Of a stretch of 64,000 nucleotides of DNA, positions 43,661 through 52,740 are shown piece after piece; position 1 is the stretch's first letter; the number at the start of each line of letters is the position of its first letter. The stretch is taken from NCBI RefSeq assembly GCF_900100375.1, contig NZ_FNEZ01000001.1, forward strand, positions 612,394-676,393. The letters are read 5' to 3'. Position numbers and translations under genes: made by a program. Origin of the DNA: Flavobacterium noncentrifugens (GTDB lineage: Bacteria > Bacteroidota > Bacteroidia > Flavobacteriales > Flavobacteriaceae). Below the pieces are notes generated by a model that did no database searches, was not told the DNA's origin, and saw only the letters and a list, made by a program, of their open reading frames with translations.

Positions 43661-44401
43661 ATGCGTTTCATTAAAAAGATATTCTCAAAATCCCGTGCTC
43701 CTGAAGCCGGGATTTTTTTTACCGAAATACAGCAGATTCTCGGATTCACGCCGCTGCGCATTGAATTTTACGAAAAAGCTTTCACCCACAGATCATCTAA
43801 TAAAATTGACACAACGGGAAATCCTGTGAATTACGAGCGTTTGGAATTTCTGGGCGACGCCATGTTAAGTTCAGTTATTGCCGCATATTTATTCAACGAA
43901 GCACCAGCAGGTGATGAAGGCTATCTGACGAAAATGCGTTCAAAAATCGTCAGCCGCGAGCATTTAAATGAACTCGGGCGCGATTTAAATTTGATCAAAT
44001 TTATTGAAAGCAAAGTTCCGGTAGCGCATTTTGGTGAAAACATCCATGGAAATGTATTTGAAGCATTGGTTGGTGCCATTTATCTCGATCAGGGTTATAC
44101 GTATTGCGAAAAATTCATCCAGAAGCGCGTCATTGTTCCTTATGTAGACATTTCGAAACTCGAAGGAAAAGTCATCAGCTACAAAAGCCTATTGATTGAA
44201 TGGTGCCAGAAAGAGAAAAAAACATTCTATTACGATGTGTATGAAGACAACGGGATTTCGGGCGAACGCCTCTTCGGTGTCAAACTCAGCATCGATAATA
44301 AAGTGGTCGCAAAAGCACGCGCCGCATCCAAAAAGAAAGCAGAAGAAAAAGCTTCGCAACGCGCTTATTTTGCATTTCAGGAAAAAATTGACAACAAATA
44401 A
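43661..44401 (+). CDS. rnc: Ribonuclease III
   Basis: 246 residues. Cuts double-stranded RNA in rRNA maturation and mRNA turnover. The signature ERLEFLGDAMLS (59-70) and the second catalytic element NVFEALVGAIYLDQG are present, followed by a double-stranded RNA-binding domain (about 175-240) with YKSLLIEWCQKEKK, and KKKAEEKASQRAYF at the end. It has an N-terminal extension of about 15 residues relative to E. coli. In operon with fabF. Confidence 0.96.
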   Translation: MRFIKKIFSKSRAPEAGIFFTEIQQILGFTPLRIEFYEKAFTHRSSNKIDTTGNPVNYERLEFLGDAMLSSVIAAYLFNEAPAGDEGYLTKMRSKIVSREHLNELGRDLNLIKFIESKVPVAHFGENIHGNVFEALVGAIYLDQGYTYCEKFIQKRVIVPYVDISKLEGKVISYKSLLIEWCQKEKKTFYYDVYEDNGISGERLFGVKLSIDNKVVAKARAASKKKAEEKASQRAYFAFQEKIDNK

Positions 44402-44515
44402 ATAGAAATTCTTAAAACTATAACGATTTCGTTGCTAATTTATCGTTAACAACTATTTTTTTCGTGTTTATTCTCAGTGATAAGTATTATATTTACGGCT
44501 TATTTAATTTTAAAT

Positions 44516-45004
44516 ATGGCTGTACATAAGTTACATCTTGATGAATTCGATGAAGTTGATTATGACCTTATTGCAATTCATTCTTCCCTGGAAGATTATC
44601 GCCTTGCTTATTTTATCAACCAGAAACTTCCGGTCACTTTATCCAAAAGCAAAGATGAAATCGGTGTCACCATAAAAGAAGGTGAAGCGCTGTTTTCCAA
44701 ATTTGTATTCAACGATTACAATAATGACATATTATGGAGTTTGGTTCCGAATAAAAACGAGATCATCACTTATAAAAAAAGCACCGGACAAAATCTTTTC
44801 CTGAACCGTGATGTAGAAATTGCCACGAAAGTGTACCTGCTTTCAGAACTCAAAAAAGTAGATTATTTCCTCAAAATAGAAAACAATCAGGGCCATCTGG
44901 ACATCGATGAAATTATACAGCATATCAAGTCAATTAGCCAGATTTCAACTGTTTATACGGTTAACCCCGAAAAAATAAAATCCAAAAACAATTTAATTTT
45001 TTAA
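44516..45004 (+). CDS. IPExxxVDY family protein
   Basis: 162 residues. Matches a small family found in Bacteroidota: HKLHLDEFDEVDYDLIAIHSSLEDYRLAYFIN, then FNDYNNDILWSLVPN, and a signature-like LSELKKVDYFLKIEN, where I-P of the family name is replaced by L-S. Function is unknown. No membrane segment or signal peptide is present. It sits between rnc and pyk in a gene order that is common in Flavobacteriaceae, and pyk starts four bases after its stop. MAVHKLHLDE at 44516 is preferred to the ATG at 44477. Confidence 0.85.
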   Translation: MAVHKLHLDEFDEVDYDLIAIHSSLEDYRLAYFINQKLPVTLSKSKDEIGVTIKEGEALFSKFVFNDYNNDILWSLVPNKNEIITYKKSTGQNLFLNRDVEIATKVYLLSELKKVDYFLKIENNQGHLDIDEIIQHIKSISQISTVYTVNPEKIKSKNNLIF

Positions 45005-45008
45005 TACA

Positions 45009-46439
45009 ATGCCAACAAACAAAAAAACTAAAATTGTAGCCACATTAGGACCGGCCTGCAGTACGAGAGAAGTCCTTAAAGATATGATTGATGCCGGAGT
45101 GAATGTTTTCCGTGTGAATTTTTCGCATGCTGACTACAGTGATGTTAAAGAAAAGATCGACCTCATCAGAGGTTTGAATGAAGAATTTGGTTACACCGTT
45201 GCCATTCTTGGCGATTTACAAGGCCCGAAATTGCGCGTTGGCGTGATGAAAGAAGACGTTATCGTAAACAAAGGTGATTTGATTACGTTTACGACTGCCG
45301 AAGACATTCCCGGAACTGCCCAGAAAGTCTACATGAACTACAAAGAGTTTCCAAACGATGTCAATCCGGGTGAAAAAGTGCTTCTTGACGACGGAAAATT
45401 AATGTTCGAAGTGGTTTCAACCAACAGGACTACTGAAGTTGTAGCAAGAGTTATCCAGGGCGGGCCGTTGAAATCTAAAAAAGGCGTCAACCTTCCAAAT
45501 ACAAAAGTGTCGTTGCCGGCTTTGACTGAAAAAGACATTCGTGATGCGATTTTTGCTATCGAACAAAAAGTAGACTGGATCGCATTGTCATTCGTAAGGA
45601 CCGCAGAAGACCTGATCGAATTGCAGGATTTGATCGCCAAACATTCTGACTATAAAATTCCGATCATAGCTAAAATCGAAAAACCTGAAGGTGTTGAAAA
45701 CATCGACAAGATCGTTGCATATTGTGACGGTTTGATGGTTGCCCGTGGTGATTTGGGTGTTGAGGTTCCGGCGCATGAAGTGCCGTTGATCCAGAAAAAA
45801 CTGGTTAACCGTGCAAAAACAGCAAGAATTCCCGTAATTATCGCTACGCAAATGATGGAAACGATGATCACGAGCTTAACGCCAACACGCGCCGAGGTCA
45901 ATGACGTTGCGAATTCTGTTATGGATGGTGCCGATGCCGTAATGCTTTCAGGGGAAACTTCGGTAGGAAATTATCCGGTTCAGGTCATCGAAAAAATGAC
46001 CCAGATCATTGAAGCGGTTGAAGATTCTCCGCTAATCCAGGTGCCGCAAAATACGCCACAAGTCCGTACGAAAAGATTCATCACCAAAACCATTTGTTAC
46101 CACGCCGCTTCTATGGCAAACGTAATCAAAGCGAAAGCAATTTGTACGTTAACAAATAGCGGATATACTGCTTTCCAGATTTCTGCTTGGAGGCCGCAAG
46201 CACACATTTTGGTATTTACTTCAAACAAAAGAATCATGACGCAACTCAGTTTACTTTGGGGCGTAAAATCATTGTTCTATGACAAATTTGTAAGCACCGA
46301 CGACACCGTAACCGACATCAACGAAATGGCGCGCGAAAGCGGTTATGTTGAAAAAGGCGATTTCCTGATCAACCTCGCAGCGATGCCGGTTGCTGATAAA
46401 GGAATGGTCAATACACTTCGTGTTTCTGAAATCGAATAA
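45009..46439 (+). CDS. pyk: Pyruvate kinase
   Basis: 476 residues. Last step of glycolysis, phosphoenolpyruvate plus ADP to pyruvate plus ATP. Signatures: KIVATLGPACSTREVL, FRVNFSHADY, LGDLQGPKLRVG, the active-site IIAKIEKPEGVENIDKI with catalytic Lys, DGLMVARGDLGVEVP, IIATQMMETMI and DGADAVMLSGETSVG. The C-terminal domain is present. It closes the fabF-rnc-IPExxxVDY run and is followed by a strong hairpin. Confidence 0.97.
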   Translation: MPTNKKTKIVATLGPACSTREVLKDMIDAGVNVFRVNFSHADYSDVKEKIDLIRGLNEEFGYTVAILGDLQGPKLRVGVMKEDVIVNKGDLITFTTAEDIPGTAQKVYMNYKEFPNDVNPGEKVLLDDGKLMFEVVSTNRTTEVVARVIQGGPLKSKKGVNLPNTKVSLPALTEKDIRDAIFAIEQKVDWIALSFVRTAEDLIELQDLIAKHSDYKIPIIAKIEKPEGVENIDKIVAYCDGLMVARGDLGVEVPAHEVPLIQKKLVNRAKTARIPVIIATQMMETMITSLTPTRAEVNDVANSVMDGADAVMLSGETSVGNYPVQVIEKMTQIIEAVEDSPLIQVPQNTPQVRTKRFITKTICYHAASMANVIKAKAICTLTNSGYTAFQISAWRPQAHILVFTSNKRIMTQLSLLWGVKSLFYDKFVSTDDTVTDINEMARESGYVEKGDFLINLAAMPVADKGMVNTLRVSEIE

Positions 46440-46530
46440 CATTTTGAGGTACGGTTTCAGAGGTACGATCTACGTGATAAGCGTCCGTAAATCAAAATTC
46501 GCAAATCGTAAATTAAAAATATCTCTTTAT

Positions 46531-46560
46531 AAAAAGCCATCCATCGTGTGATGGCTTTTT
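46531..46560 (+). terminator. Terminator after pyk
   Basis: Arms AAAAAGCCATC and GATGGCTTTTT with an 8-base loop and T run. The same arm sequence is used at 47416-47445. Confidence 0.85.
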
Positions 46561-46625
46561 TTCTTTAAAACCACGCTTTTCCAAAAGAAAAAATTATATT
46601 TGGAAAGCAAATTAAATCAAAGACC

Positions 46626-47399
46626 ATGTTTAAATCGAACAATCCATTTTTAAGCGACAAGAGATTCCTAAAATCGAAATCGGCTTCCGGCTCTGAACAA
46701 GTGCACGAAGCTACAGTTATAGGCTATGAAGATACCATGACGATTTCTGGCACTATGAATAAAAGTTTTTTAATGCTGCTGCTTTTGGTTGCAGGCGCTG
46801 CGGTGACGTGGTCTATGGCCTACAGCGGATTAAACCCGATCGTTCCGGCATTTGGCGGCGCCATTGTAGGTTTGATTTTAGTAATCGTCGCTTCATTTAA
46901 ACCGCAATATTCAGGCTATCTAGCTCCGGGATATGCCGTTTTTGAAGGTTTATTTATTGGCGGGATTTCAGCAATTTTCGAAACCATGTATCCGGGAATT
47001 GTGATCCAGGCCGTCGGTGCGACTTTTGTCACGTTTATTGTTTGCTTCTTGCTTTACAAATATGAAATCGTCAAAGTCACTGAGCAATTCAAATCGGTTG
47101 TGATCGCAGCGACATTGGCCATTGCAACGTATTATGTGGTTTCCTGGTTGTTTTCGATGTTTACGAGCTTTGTACCGGTGCATTACGGAAATTCAATGAT
47201 GAGTATCGGGATCAGCGTTTTCGTCATTATCATTGCGGCTTTGAACTTATTTTTAGATTTCGACCAAATTGAAAAAGGCGCACAGCAAAGACTTCCAAAA
47301 TACATGGAGTGGTTTGGTGCCATGGGCTTAATGATCACATTGGTGTGGCTTTACGTTGAATTCTTAAGATTGCTTTCAAAATTGTCAAGCAGAAACTAA
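46626..47399 (+). CDS. Bax inhibitor-1/YccA family membrane protein
   Basis: 257 residues with about seven membrane helices after a polar N-terminus of about 45 residues. Features: MTISGTMNKSFLMLLLLVAGAAVTW, PAFGGAIVGLILVIVASF, a PGYAVFEGLFIGGISA segment typical of the YccA/BI-1 group, LDFDQIEKGAQQRLPKYMEWFGAMGL and a C-terminal YVEFLRLLSKL. Family members are pH-sensitive calcium leak channels or proteins that interact with membrane proteases; the bacterial role here is not settled. Confidence 0.92.
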   Translation: MFKSNNPFLSDKRFLKSKSASGSEQVHEATVIGYEDTMTISGTMNKSFLMLLLLVAGAAVTWSMAYSGLNPIVPAFGGAIVGLILVIVASFKPQYSGYLAPGYAVFEGLFIGGISAIFETMYPGIVIQAVGATFVTFIVCFLLYKYEIVKVTEQFKSVVIAATLAIATYYVVSWLFSMFTSFVPVHYGNSMMSIGISVFVIIIAALNLFLDFDQIEKGAQQRLPKYMEWFGAMGLMITLVWLYVEFLRLLSKLSSRN

Positions 47400-47415
47400 C
47401 CGAAAAATATTAACG

Positions 47416-47445
47416 AAAAAGCCATCCGATTGAGATGGCTTTTTT
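47416..47445 (+). terminator. Terminator after the BI-1 family gene
   Basis: Arms AAAAAGCCATC and GATGGCTTTTT around CGATTGA. It lies before the convergent PAS gene and can serve both directions. Confidence 0.8.
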
Positions 47446-47456
47446 ATGTTCTAAAC

Positions 47457-47969
47457 TTACGCAGCGGTTTCAAATGCGATGAAATGGCACAGTTTTCCTT
47501 CCTTACTAAAAACCGGGAAACCCTGGATGTGGCAATTGTAAGTTGTTCCGCTTTTGCGGTAATTTAAAATATTGTTTTCAAATGGTTGCTGGTTTTGAAC
47601 TGCCATCCGGATCGCTTTTGAAGCCTCGCTATCTGTGTCTCTTCCCTGGAACATTTTTGGCGATTTCCCTAAAACTTCAGACTCTCTATATCCATTCATC
47701 CGAATCATATTTTCTGAGGCGAAAATGATCGAAAGTGATGCATCGGTAACCAAAATCGTTTGCTGCTGCAGTTTCAATTCAAAGTCGAAATTGAGGTTCC
47801 AATGGAATTTTTTCGCGAGTTTTTCCAAACGCTTTGCGTCGGCATGAACTGAATTTAACGCATTTGTAAACTGCTGCTGAAATTCCCACGAAAGTACAGG
47901 AACCGGATTCATCACGGATTTTTTATAATAATCTGCGACAGCATTATCGTAGTCTGAAAAATTTTTCAT
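47457..47969 (-). CDS. Single PAS-domain protein, LOV-like but without the photoactive cysteine
   Basis: 170 residues. Residues 1-60 are helical (FSDYDNAVADYYKKSVMNPVPV, SVHADAKRLEKLAKKF). The PAS domain (about 65-170) has TILVTDASLSIIFASENMIRMNGY and GKSPKMFQGRDTD, the same layout as the LOV motif GxNCRFLQG, but with Pro in place of the flavin-bonding Cys. It ends NCHIQGFPVFSKEGKLCHFIAFE. There is no output domain, so it probably signals through protein contacts. It stands alone. The ligand is unknown. Confidence 0.82.
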   Translation of the reverse strand: MKNFSDYDNAVADYYKKSVMNPVPVLSWEFQQQFTNALNSVHADAKRLEKLAKKFHWNLNFDFELKLQQQTILVTDASLSIIFASENMIRMNGYRESEVLGKSPKMFQGRDTDSEASKAIRMAVQNQQPFENNILNYRKSGTTYNCHIQGFPVFSKEGKLCHFIAFETAA

Positions 47970-48047
47970 GTCCGGTTTTTTTCAAATATAATTTAATTTT
48001 CCAGTCAAAGCATGAAATCACGACGATTTAACCAATGTTGAATCTTT

Positions 48048-49130
48048 TTAAAAGTCGAATTTGAGCTGAACGGCAACCGTTTTTTTTTCTTCAGTATTTA
48101 AATTGTTCAGTGAAATCCCAAGCAACCGCACCGAATCTTTCATGCGTTCCTGATATAGCAATTCTTTCGCTGTTTCGAGCAAAAGGCTTTTGTCTGAAAT
48201 AAAATATGGCAGTGTTTTGCTTCGCGTTTGCAACGTAAAATCGCTGTATTTGATCTTTAGAGTGACAGTTTTTCCGGCGACATTGTAGCGTTTCAAGCGG
48301 CGTTCAAGTTCGCCTGCAATGACTTCAAGCCGTTCAAGCATAAAGATTTCCGAAGTCAGGTTTTCGTCAAACGTATGTTCGGTTGCGACCGATTTGGCGA
48401 TGCGTTCGGGTTTAACTTCACTGTTGTGGATGCCCCGAACAATATAATAATAGTAAGTTCCCGATTTTCCAAAATGTTTTTCGAGGAATTCAAGCGGTTT
48501 TCCTTTCAGGTCCAATCCTGTAAAAATCCCGAGTTGGTACATTTTTTCTGCGGTAACTTTCCCAACGCCGTAAAATTTCTTGATTGGCAGATTTTCTAAA
48601 AAGGAAATGACTTCGTCCGGATTGACCGTCTTTTGCCCATTTGGTTTGTTGTAATCCGAAGCGACTTTTGCAATGAATTTATTGATCGAAATTCCCGCTG
48701 AAGCCGTCAACCCAACTTCTTCAAAAATGCGTTTTCTGATTTCCTGTGCGATCAGCGAAGCACTCAGATTTCCTTTTTTATTCTGCGTTACATCTAAATA
48801 AGCTTCATCAAGAGAAAGCGGTTCGACCAGATCGGTATAATCAAAAAAGATTTTTCGAATTTTCTGGGAAATTTCTTTATAGCGGTCAAATCTCGGGCGA
48901 ACAAAAATAAGTTCCGGACAGTATCGTTTTGCCAATGTTCCGCTAAGCGCACTCCGAACGCCAAATTTTCGCGCTTCATAACTCGCCGCCGAAACCACGC
49001 CGCGATTTTCGCTTCCGCCAACGGCAACAGGCTTTCCGCGAAGTTCAGGATTGTCCATCTGCTCGACCGAAGCATAAAATGCATCCATATCCACATGGAT
49101 AATTTTTCGATTTCGGATGACTTCTTCCAT
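48048..49130 (-). CDS. dinB: DNA polymerase IV (Y-family)
   Basis: 360 residues. Translesion DNA polymerase. Catalytic motifs: IIHVDMDAFYASVEQMDNPEL, YEARKFGVRSAL, and SLDEAYLDVT with the Asp-Glu pair. The helix-hairpin-helix region FYGVGKVTAEKMYQLGI and the little-finger domain with LKIKYSDFTLQTRSKTL are complete. The C-terminal LKFDF resembles a beta-clamp binding tail. The recombinase-like membrane gene ends 10 bases upstream on the same strand, so they may be co-transcribed. Confidence 0.96.
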   Translation of the reverse strand: MEEVIRNRKIIHVDMDAFYASVEQMDNPELRGKPVAVGGSENRGVVSAASYEARKFGVRSALSGTLAKRYCPELIFVRPRFDRYKEISQKIRKIFFDYTDLVEPLSLDEAYLDVTQNKKGNLSASLIAQEIRKRIFEEVGLTASAGISINKFIAKVASDYNKPNGQKTVNPDEVISFLENLPIKKFYGVGKVTAEKMYQLGIFTGLDLKGKPLEFLEKHFGKSGTYYYYIVRGIHNSEVKPERIAKSVATEHTFDENLTSEIFMLERLEVIAGELERRLKRYNVAGKTVTLKIKYSDFTLQTRSKTLPYFISDKSLLLETAKELLYQERMKDSVRLLGISLNNLNTEEKKTVAVQLKFDF

Positions 49131-49140
49131 GACTAAAAAA

Positions 49141-51216
49141 CTACTCGTGTTTCAGGTAAATTTCTTCAACAGCCGATTTTTCCTTTCTTTCTGTTGGAAA
49201 AAAGAAACTAATTGGCTTTCTTTTAAAGTGTTTCCAGATTGCCTGGGCTACAAAACGCAATTCGAACAATGAAATGTTGCGGGAACGAAATGCAAGTCCG
49301 AGTGACAAGCTAAAACTCACCATAAAATTCACCAATCCGATGATCCCGATGCCAAAAATTCCCCAAACCAACATTGATTGGCTGACGGCATAATTGGCGC
49401 CATACAATCCCAAAGCGAGGTTTCCGCTTGCAAAAGTAATGTGCCTAATGTCTAAATTCAAACCCAAAAACATCCCGATGGAAGCCGTACTTCCCATAAA
49501 AATGCCAAACCAGAAATTCGAAATCACGCCTGCTCCTTTCTTTTCGTATATTTTGGCCAGCTTAGCCGTTTTCTTCCGCCCGAATGTCCGTTTCAAAATT
49601 GGGTGTTCCTGAATCCTGAAATACACCTGGTTGTGCTTGTCCCGGTTCGCAATGCTTCCCGAGATAATTCCTGAAAGAAAAAGAAAAACGCCTGCAATCG
49701 CAGCGTGTAAGATCGCCAACGAATGAATCGGGCTTAAATCGTTGATCAAAGTATGCCATTTCGTGGCAGCGATATTGTAATGAAAAATACGATCGATTGC
49801 CCAGATCCCAAGCCACGAAACCGGAAAAGCCATAATGACATTTCCAACAAAAGCGATAAACTGCGACCGGAAAACACGTGCGAATAAAATCGAAAATGCA
49901 CCGTATTTCTCCACATTTTTCCCCTGCTTTTTAGCACCTTCTTCCAAAGCACGCACCAAAGCCGAGGCTGTCATCGCAGGCTGTTTGGTGGCTAATGTAA
50001 ATCCGAGCAGGTAAATCGCGATGAATCCAAACGCATAATTCATGCTGTAATAAAACGCATGTCCGAAAAAACTCGCATCGACTTTCCCGAGCAAAACTTT
50101 AATGATGCACAAAACTCCAACGATAAATCCGCCGCCGAGCGCAGCCCAAAACATCTTAAAATATTCCCTGCGGCTTTCGGTAATGTAATGCTCGCCTGTT
50201 TTTGCCGTATGCTGCGTGATTTCATAGGAGATCAGTTGCGTACTTTCAGAAATGAATTTCCGCACGTTATTTTTATAGCAATTGTATTTAATGAGCTGCA
50301 ATCCCAGCGAAATGCTGTTGGTTTTTTTTTCCTTTTGGCTTTCTACTACAAGCAGCGGAATCAAAACTTCCAGCCTTTTTAATTGTTGCCTTATTTTTAG
50401 TAAATTTTGGTTTACCCGAAGTGAAATGCCGTATTTCGAACTGTTGCTAAACGCTTTATCGACAAATTCCTCACATTGCTTATGAAGCACCAAAAGTTGT
50501 CGGTAGGACAGATCTTCGGCTGAGATAAAATGAACATCCGTACTTCGGATGCGCTCTTCAATTTGCAGCAATTCCATTTCAAAAGCGGTAAACGGGCTTT
50601 CGAGATCGTCAAATTCCGGCACCATTTTAATAACGTCGGTTTCCATGGCGCGGCCGCTCATTCTTTGCGTGATCAGGTTCATGGCAAGCAGTGTTTCCGA
50701 CAAGGGCGAATCGGGCTCGGTACTTTTGTAAATAGAGTCAAATTCGAGAATATCAAACAATTCTTCGAGCTGTTCTAACGGAATTTTTTCAATCCAAATG
50801 CGGTCTGAAGCCAAATGAAAAACCTGGTTCAGCACATATTCCATCCGGTCTTTCTGAGGCTGGTTCGGTAAAATCTTAGCCGAAATCCGGGCCCGCAGTT
50901 CCCTGAAAAAATTCACATCCTGCAGCATTGCCGCATCCGACAGGAATTTGTTAAACTTTTTATGGTATAAAATACCATTGAGGTATTCTGAAAACTGGCG
51001 GTTGCAAACGGGATGCATTTTTAAGAATGAAATCAGTCCGCTTAAATCAATTGCTTCGATTTTTTTTGGTTTTTTCGGACGGATCAGCCGTACCAATTCG
51101 ACCAAAGTATCGAGATCATCTTCATCTTTCTGCCACGAAATTCCGCCTTCGCAATGGCTTGCGATAAAACTTTCTGGCGTGGCTTTTTGCTTGGATCGTA
51201 ATTTTGGAAATTTCAT
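49141..51216 (-). CDS. Gcr/SpecificRecomb-family membrane protein (annotated site-specific recombinase)
   Basis: 691 residues from MKFPKLRSKQK. The N-terminal half is soluble and helical (HPVCNRQFSEYLNGILY, LARLV-like repeats, QQLKRLEVLIPLLVVES). The C-terminal half has several membrane segments (FWAALGGGFIVGVLCIIKVLLG, YAFGFIAIYLLGFTLATKQPAMTAS, VGNVIMAFPVSWLGIWAI, LAILHAAIAGVFLFLSGIISG, GNLALGLYGANYAV, GIGIIGLVNFMVSF). The family carries the historical name site-specific recombinase, after a gonococcal gene, but a membrane role is more likely. Starts at 51360 and 51279 are possible; 51360 overlaps the divergent CYTH gene and 51279 leaves no promoter space, so 51216 is preferred with moderate certainty. 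Confidence 0.75.
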   Translation of the reverse strand: MKFPKLRSKQKATPESFIASHCEGGISWQKDEDDLDTLVELVRLIRPKKPKKIEAIDLSGLISFLKMHPVCNRQFSEYLNGILYHKKFNKFLSDAAMLQDVNFFRELRARISAKILPNQPQKDRMEYVLNQVFHLASDRIWIEKIPLEQLEELFDILEFDSIYKSTEPDSPLSETLLAMNLITQRMSGRAMETDVIKMVPEFDDLESPFTAFEMELLQIEERIRSTDVHFISAEDLSYRQLLVLHKQCEEFVDKAFSNSSKYGISLRVNQNLLKIRQQLKRLEVLIPLLVVESQKEKKTNSISLGLQLIKYNCYKNNVRKFISESTQLISYEITQHTAKTGEHYITESRREYFKMFWAALGGGFIVGVLCIIKVLLGKVDASFFGHAFYYSMNYAFGFIAIYLLGFTLATKQPAMTASALVRALEEGAKKQGKNVEKYGAFSILFARVFRSQFIAFVGNVIMAFPVSWLGIWAIDRIFHYNIAATKWHTLINDLSPIHSLAILHAAIAGVFLFLSGIISGSIANRDKHNQVYFRIQEHPILKRTFGRKKTAKLAKIYEKKGAGVISNFWFGIFMGSTASIGMFLGLNLDIRHITFASGNLALGLYGANYAVSQSMLVWGIFGIGIIGLVNFMVSFSLSLGLAFRSRNISLFELRFVAQAIWKHFKRKPISFFFPTERKEKSAVEEIYLKHE

Positions 51217-51295
51217 TTTTTTGCGGCTGTAATTGGTAAAAATACGAATTGAACCCCAGAAATTGCTTAACTTGCTCATAAAATAAAGTGCTCCA

Positions 51296-51769
51296 ATGGT
51301 TGAAATAGAAAGAAAATTCCTCGTCAATTCGTCTGATTTTAAAGCACAGGCTTTTGCCAAAAACCATATCGCTCAAGGTTATTTGAGTTCCGATCCTGAG
51401 CGAACCGTCCGCATTCGGATAAAAGGCGAAAGCGGATTTTTAACGATCAAAGGAAAAGGCAACGAAACCGGAATGACGCGGCTTGAATGGGAAACCGAAA
51501 TTTCATTGGCAGAAGCCAAACCGTTGCTTGCGATTTGCGAAAAAGGCATCATCGACAAAATCCGTTACGAAGTCAAATCTGGTAAACACACATTTGAAGT
51601 CGATGAGTTTTTCGGGGAAAATGAAGGTTTATTACTGGCAGAAATCGAATTGCACCATGAAAATGAAGATTTCAAAAAACCCGACTGGCTCGGAAAAGAA
51701 GTGACCAACGACGAACGGTATTACAATGCTTACCTGAGCAAAAATCCGTTTTCAGAATGGACAAAATAA
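51296..51769 (+). CDS. CYTH-domain triphosphatase-like protein
   Basis: 157 residues. The N-terminal EIERKFLV is the ExExK signature of CYTH enzymes, with further strands TVRIRIKGESGFLTIKGKG, RLEWETEISLAEA, IIDKIRYEVKSGKHTFEVDEF and LLLAEIELHHE supplying the basic and acidic residues lining the tunnel. Bacterial members hydrolyse tripolyphosphate or nucleoside triphosphates. It overlaps or abuts the ypdA gene (two bases between the stop and ATG 51772). Confidence 0.93.
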   Translation: MVEIERKFLVNSSDFKAQAFAKNHIAQGYLSSDPERTVRIRIKGESGFLTIKGKGNETGMTRLEWETEISLAEAKPLLAICEKGIIDKIRYEVKSGKHTFEVDEFFGENEGLLLAEIELHHENEDFKKPDWLGKEVTNDERYYNAYLSKNPFSEWTK

Positions 51770-51771
51770 AA

Positions 51772-52740
51772 ATGTACGACCTCATTATCATTGGCGGTGG
51801 CCCGATTGGACTGGCCTGTGCGATCGAAGCACAGCGCAAAAACCTGAATTACATCATCCTTGAAAAAGGCGCGTTAACGAACAGCATTTTTAATTATCCG
51901 TTGTACATGACGTTTTTTTCAACTGCGGAAAGGCTTGAAATTGGCGGCATTCCGTTTAATTGCTTAGCACCGAAACCCGGCCGCGCCGAAGCTCTGGAAT
52001 ATTACAGGAACATCCACCGGTATTTTGATTTCAATATCCGGTTGTTTGAAAAAGCAGAGAAAATTGAAAAAGATAGCACTGGAATCTTTCAGGTCAAAAC
52101 CGATAAAAACCATTATTCGGCTACGAATGTCGTTTTAGCAACCGGATTTTACGACATCCCATTGTATTTAAATATTCCTGGGGAAAACCTGCCGAAAGTA
52201 CGCCATTATTACCGTGAAGCGCATGAATATGCTTTTGGGAAAGTATTGGTCGTTGGCGCCAACAATTCTTCGGTCGATGCTGCGTTAGAATGTTATCGAA
52301 AAGGCGCTGAAGTCACGATGGTCATCCGGAAAAATGAAATCAACGAGCGCGTGAAATATTGGGTCAGGCCCGATATTGAGAACCGTATCAACGAAGGCAG
52401 CGTGAAAGTTTATTTTGAATCGAATATTTGTGAAATTCGCGAAAATGAAGTCGATATTGTGACACCGAAAGGTAAAATTACGTTAGAAAATGATTTCGTG
52501 CTCGCTTTGACCGGTTATCGTCCAGACTTGGATTTCCTTCAGAAAATCGGAATTCATTTATCAGACGACGAACGAAAAGTTCCCAAATACAATCCAGATA
52601 CGATGGAAACAAATATTCACGGTTTGTACCTCGCCGGCGTGGTTTGCGGCGGTATGGAAACACACAAATGGTTTATAGAAAATTCGCGCGTTCATGCCGA
52701 AATGATAGTGAATCACCTCACAGAAAATATAAAAAAATGA
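51772..52740 (+). CDS. ypdA: YpdA-type bacillithiol disulfide reductase
   Basis: 322 residues. FAD-binding N-terminus YDLIIIGGGPIGLACAIEA, NADPH-binding GKVLVVGANNSSVDAALE, and the YpdA-typical FNYPLYMTFFSTAERLEIGG and VCGGMETHKWFIENSR. There is no CxxC redox pair of the thioredoxin reductase type, as expected for YpdA. It reduces bacillithiol disulfide, the low-molecular-weight thiol used by many Bacteroidota. An earlier in-frame ATG at 51757 would add MDKIK. The end overlaps the GldH-like start by ATGA. Confidence 0.9.
   Translation: MYDLIIIGGGPIGLACAIEAQRKNLNYIILEKGALTNSIFNYPLYMTFFSTAERLEIGGIPFNCLAPKPGRAEALEYYRNIHRYFDFNIRLFEKAEKIEKDSTGIFQVKTDKNHYSATNVVLATGFYDIPLYLNIPGENLPKVRHYYREAHEYAFGKVLVVGANNSSVDAALECYRKGAEVTMVIRKNEINERVKYWVRPDIENRINEGSVKVYFESNICEIRENEVDIVTPKGKITLENDFVLALTGYRPDLDFLQKIGIHLSDDERKVPKYNPDTMETNIHGLYLAGVVCGGMETHKWFIENSRVHAEMIVNHLTENIKK

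Noticed and set aside
44196..44405. Small basic protein within rnc
   Set aside because: Out-of-frame shadow of the double-stranded RNA-binding domain.
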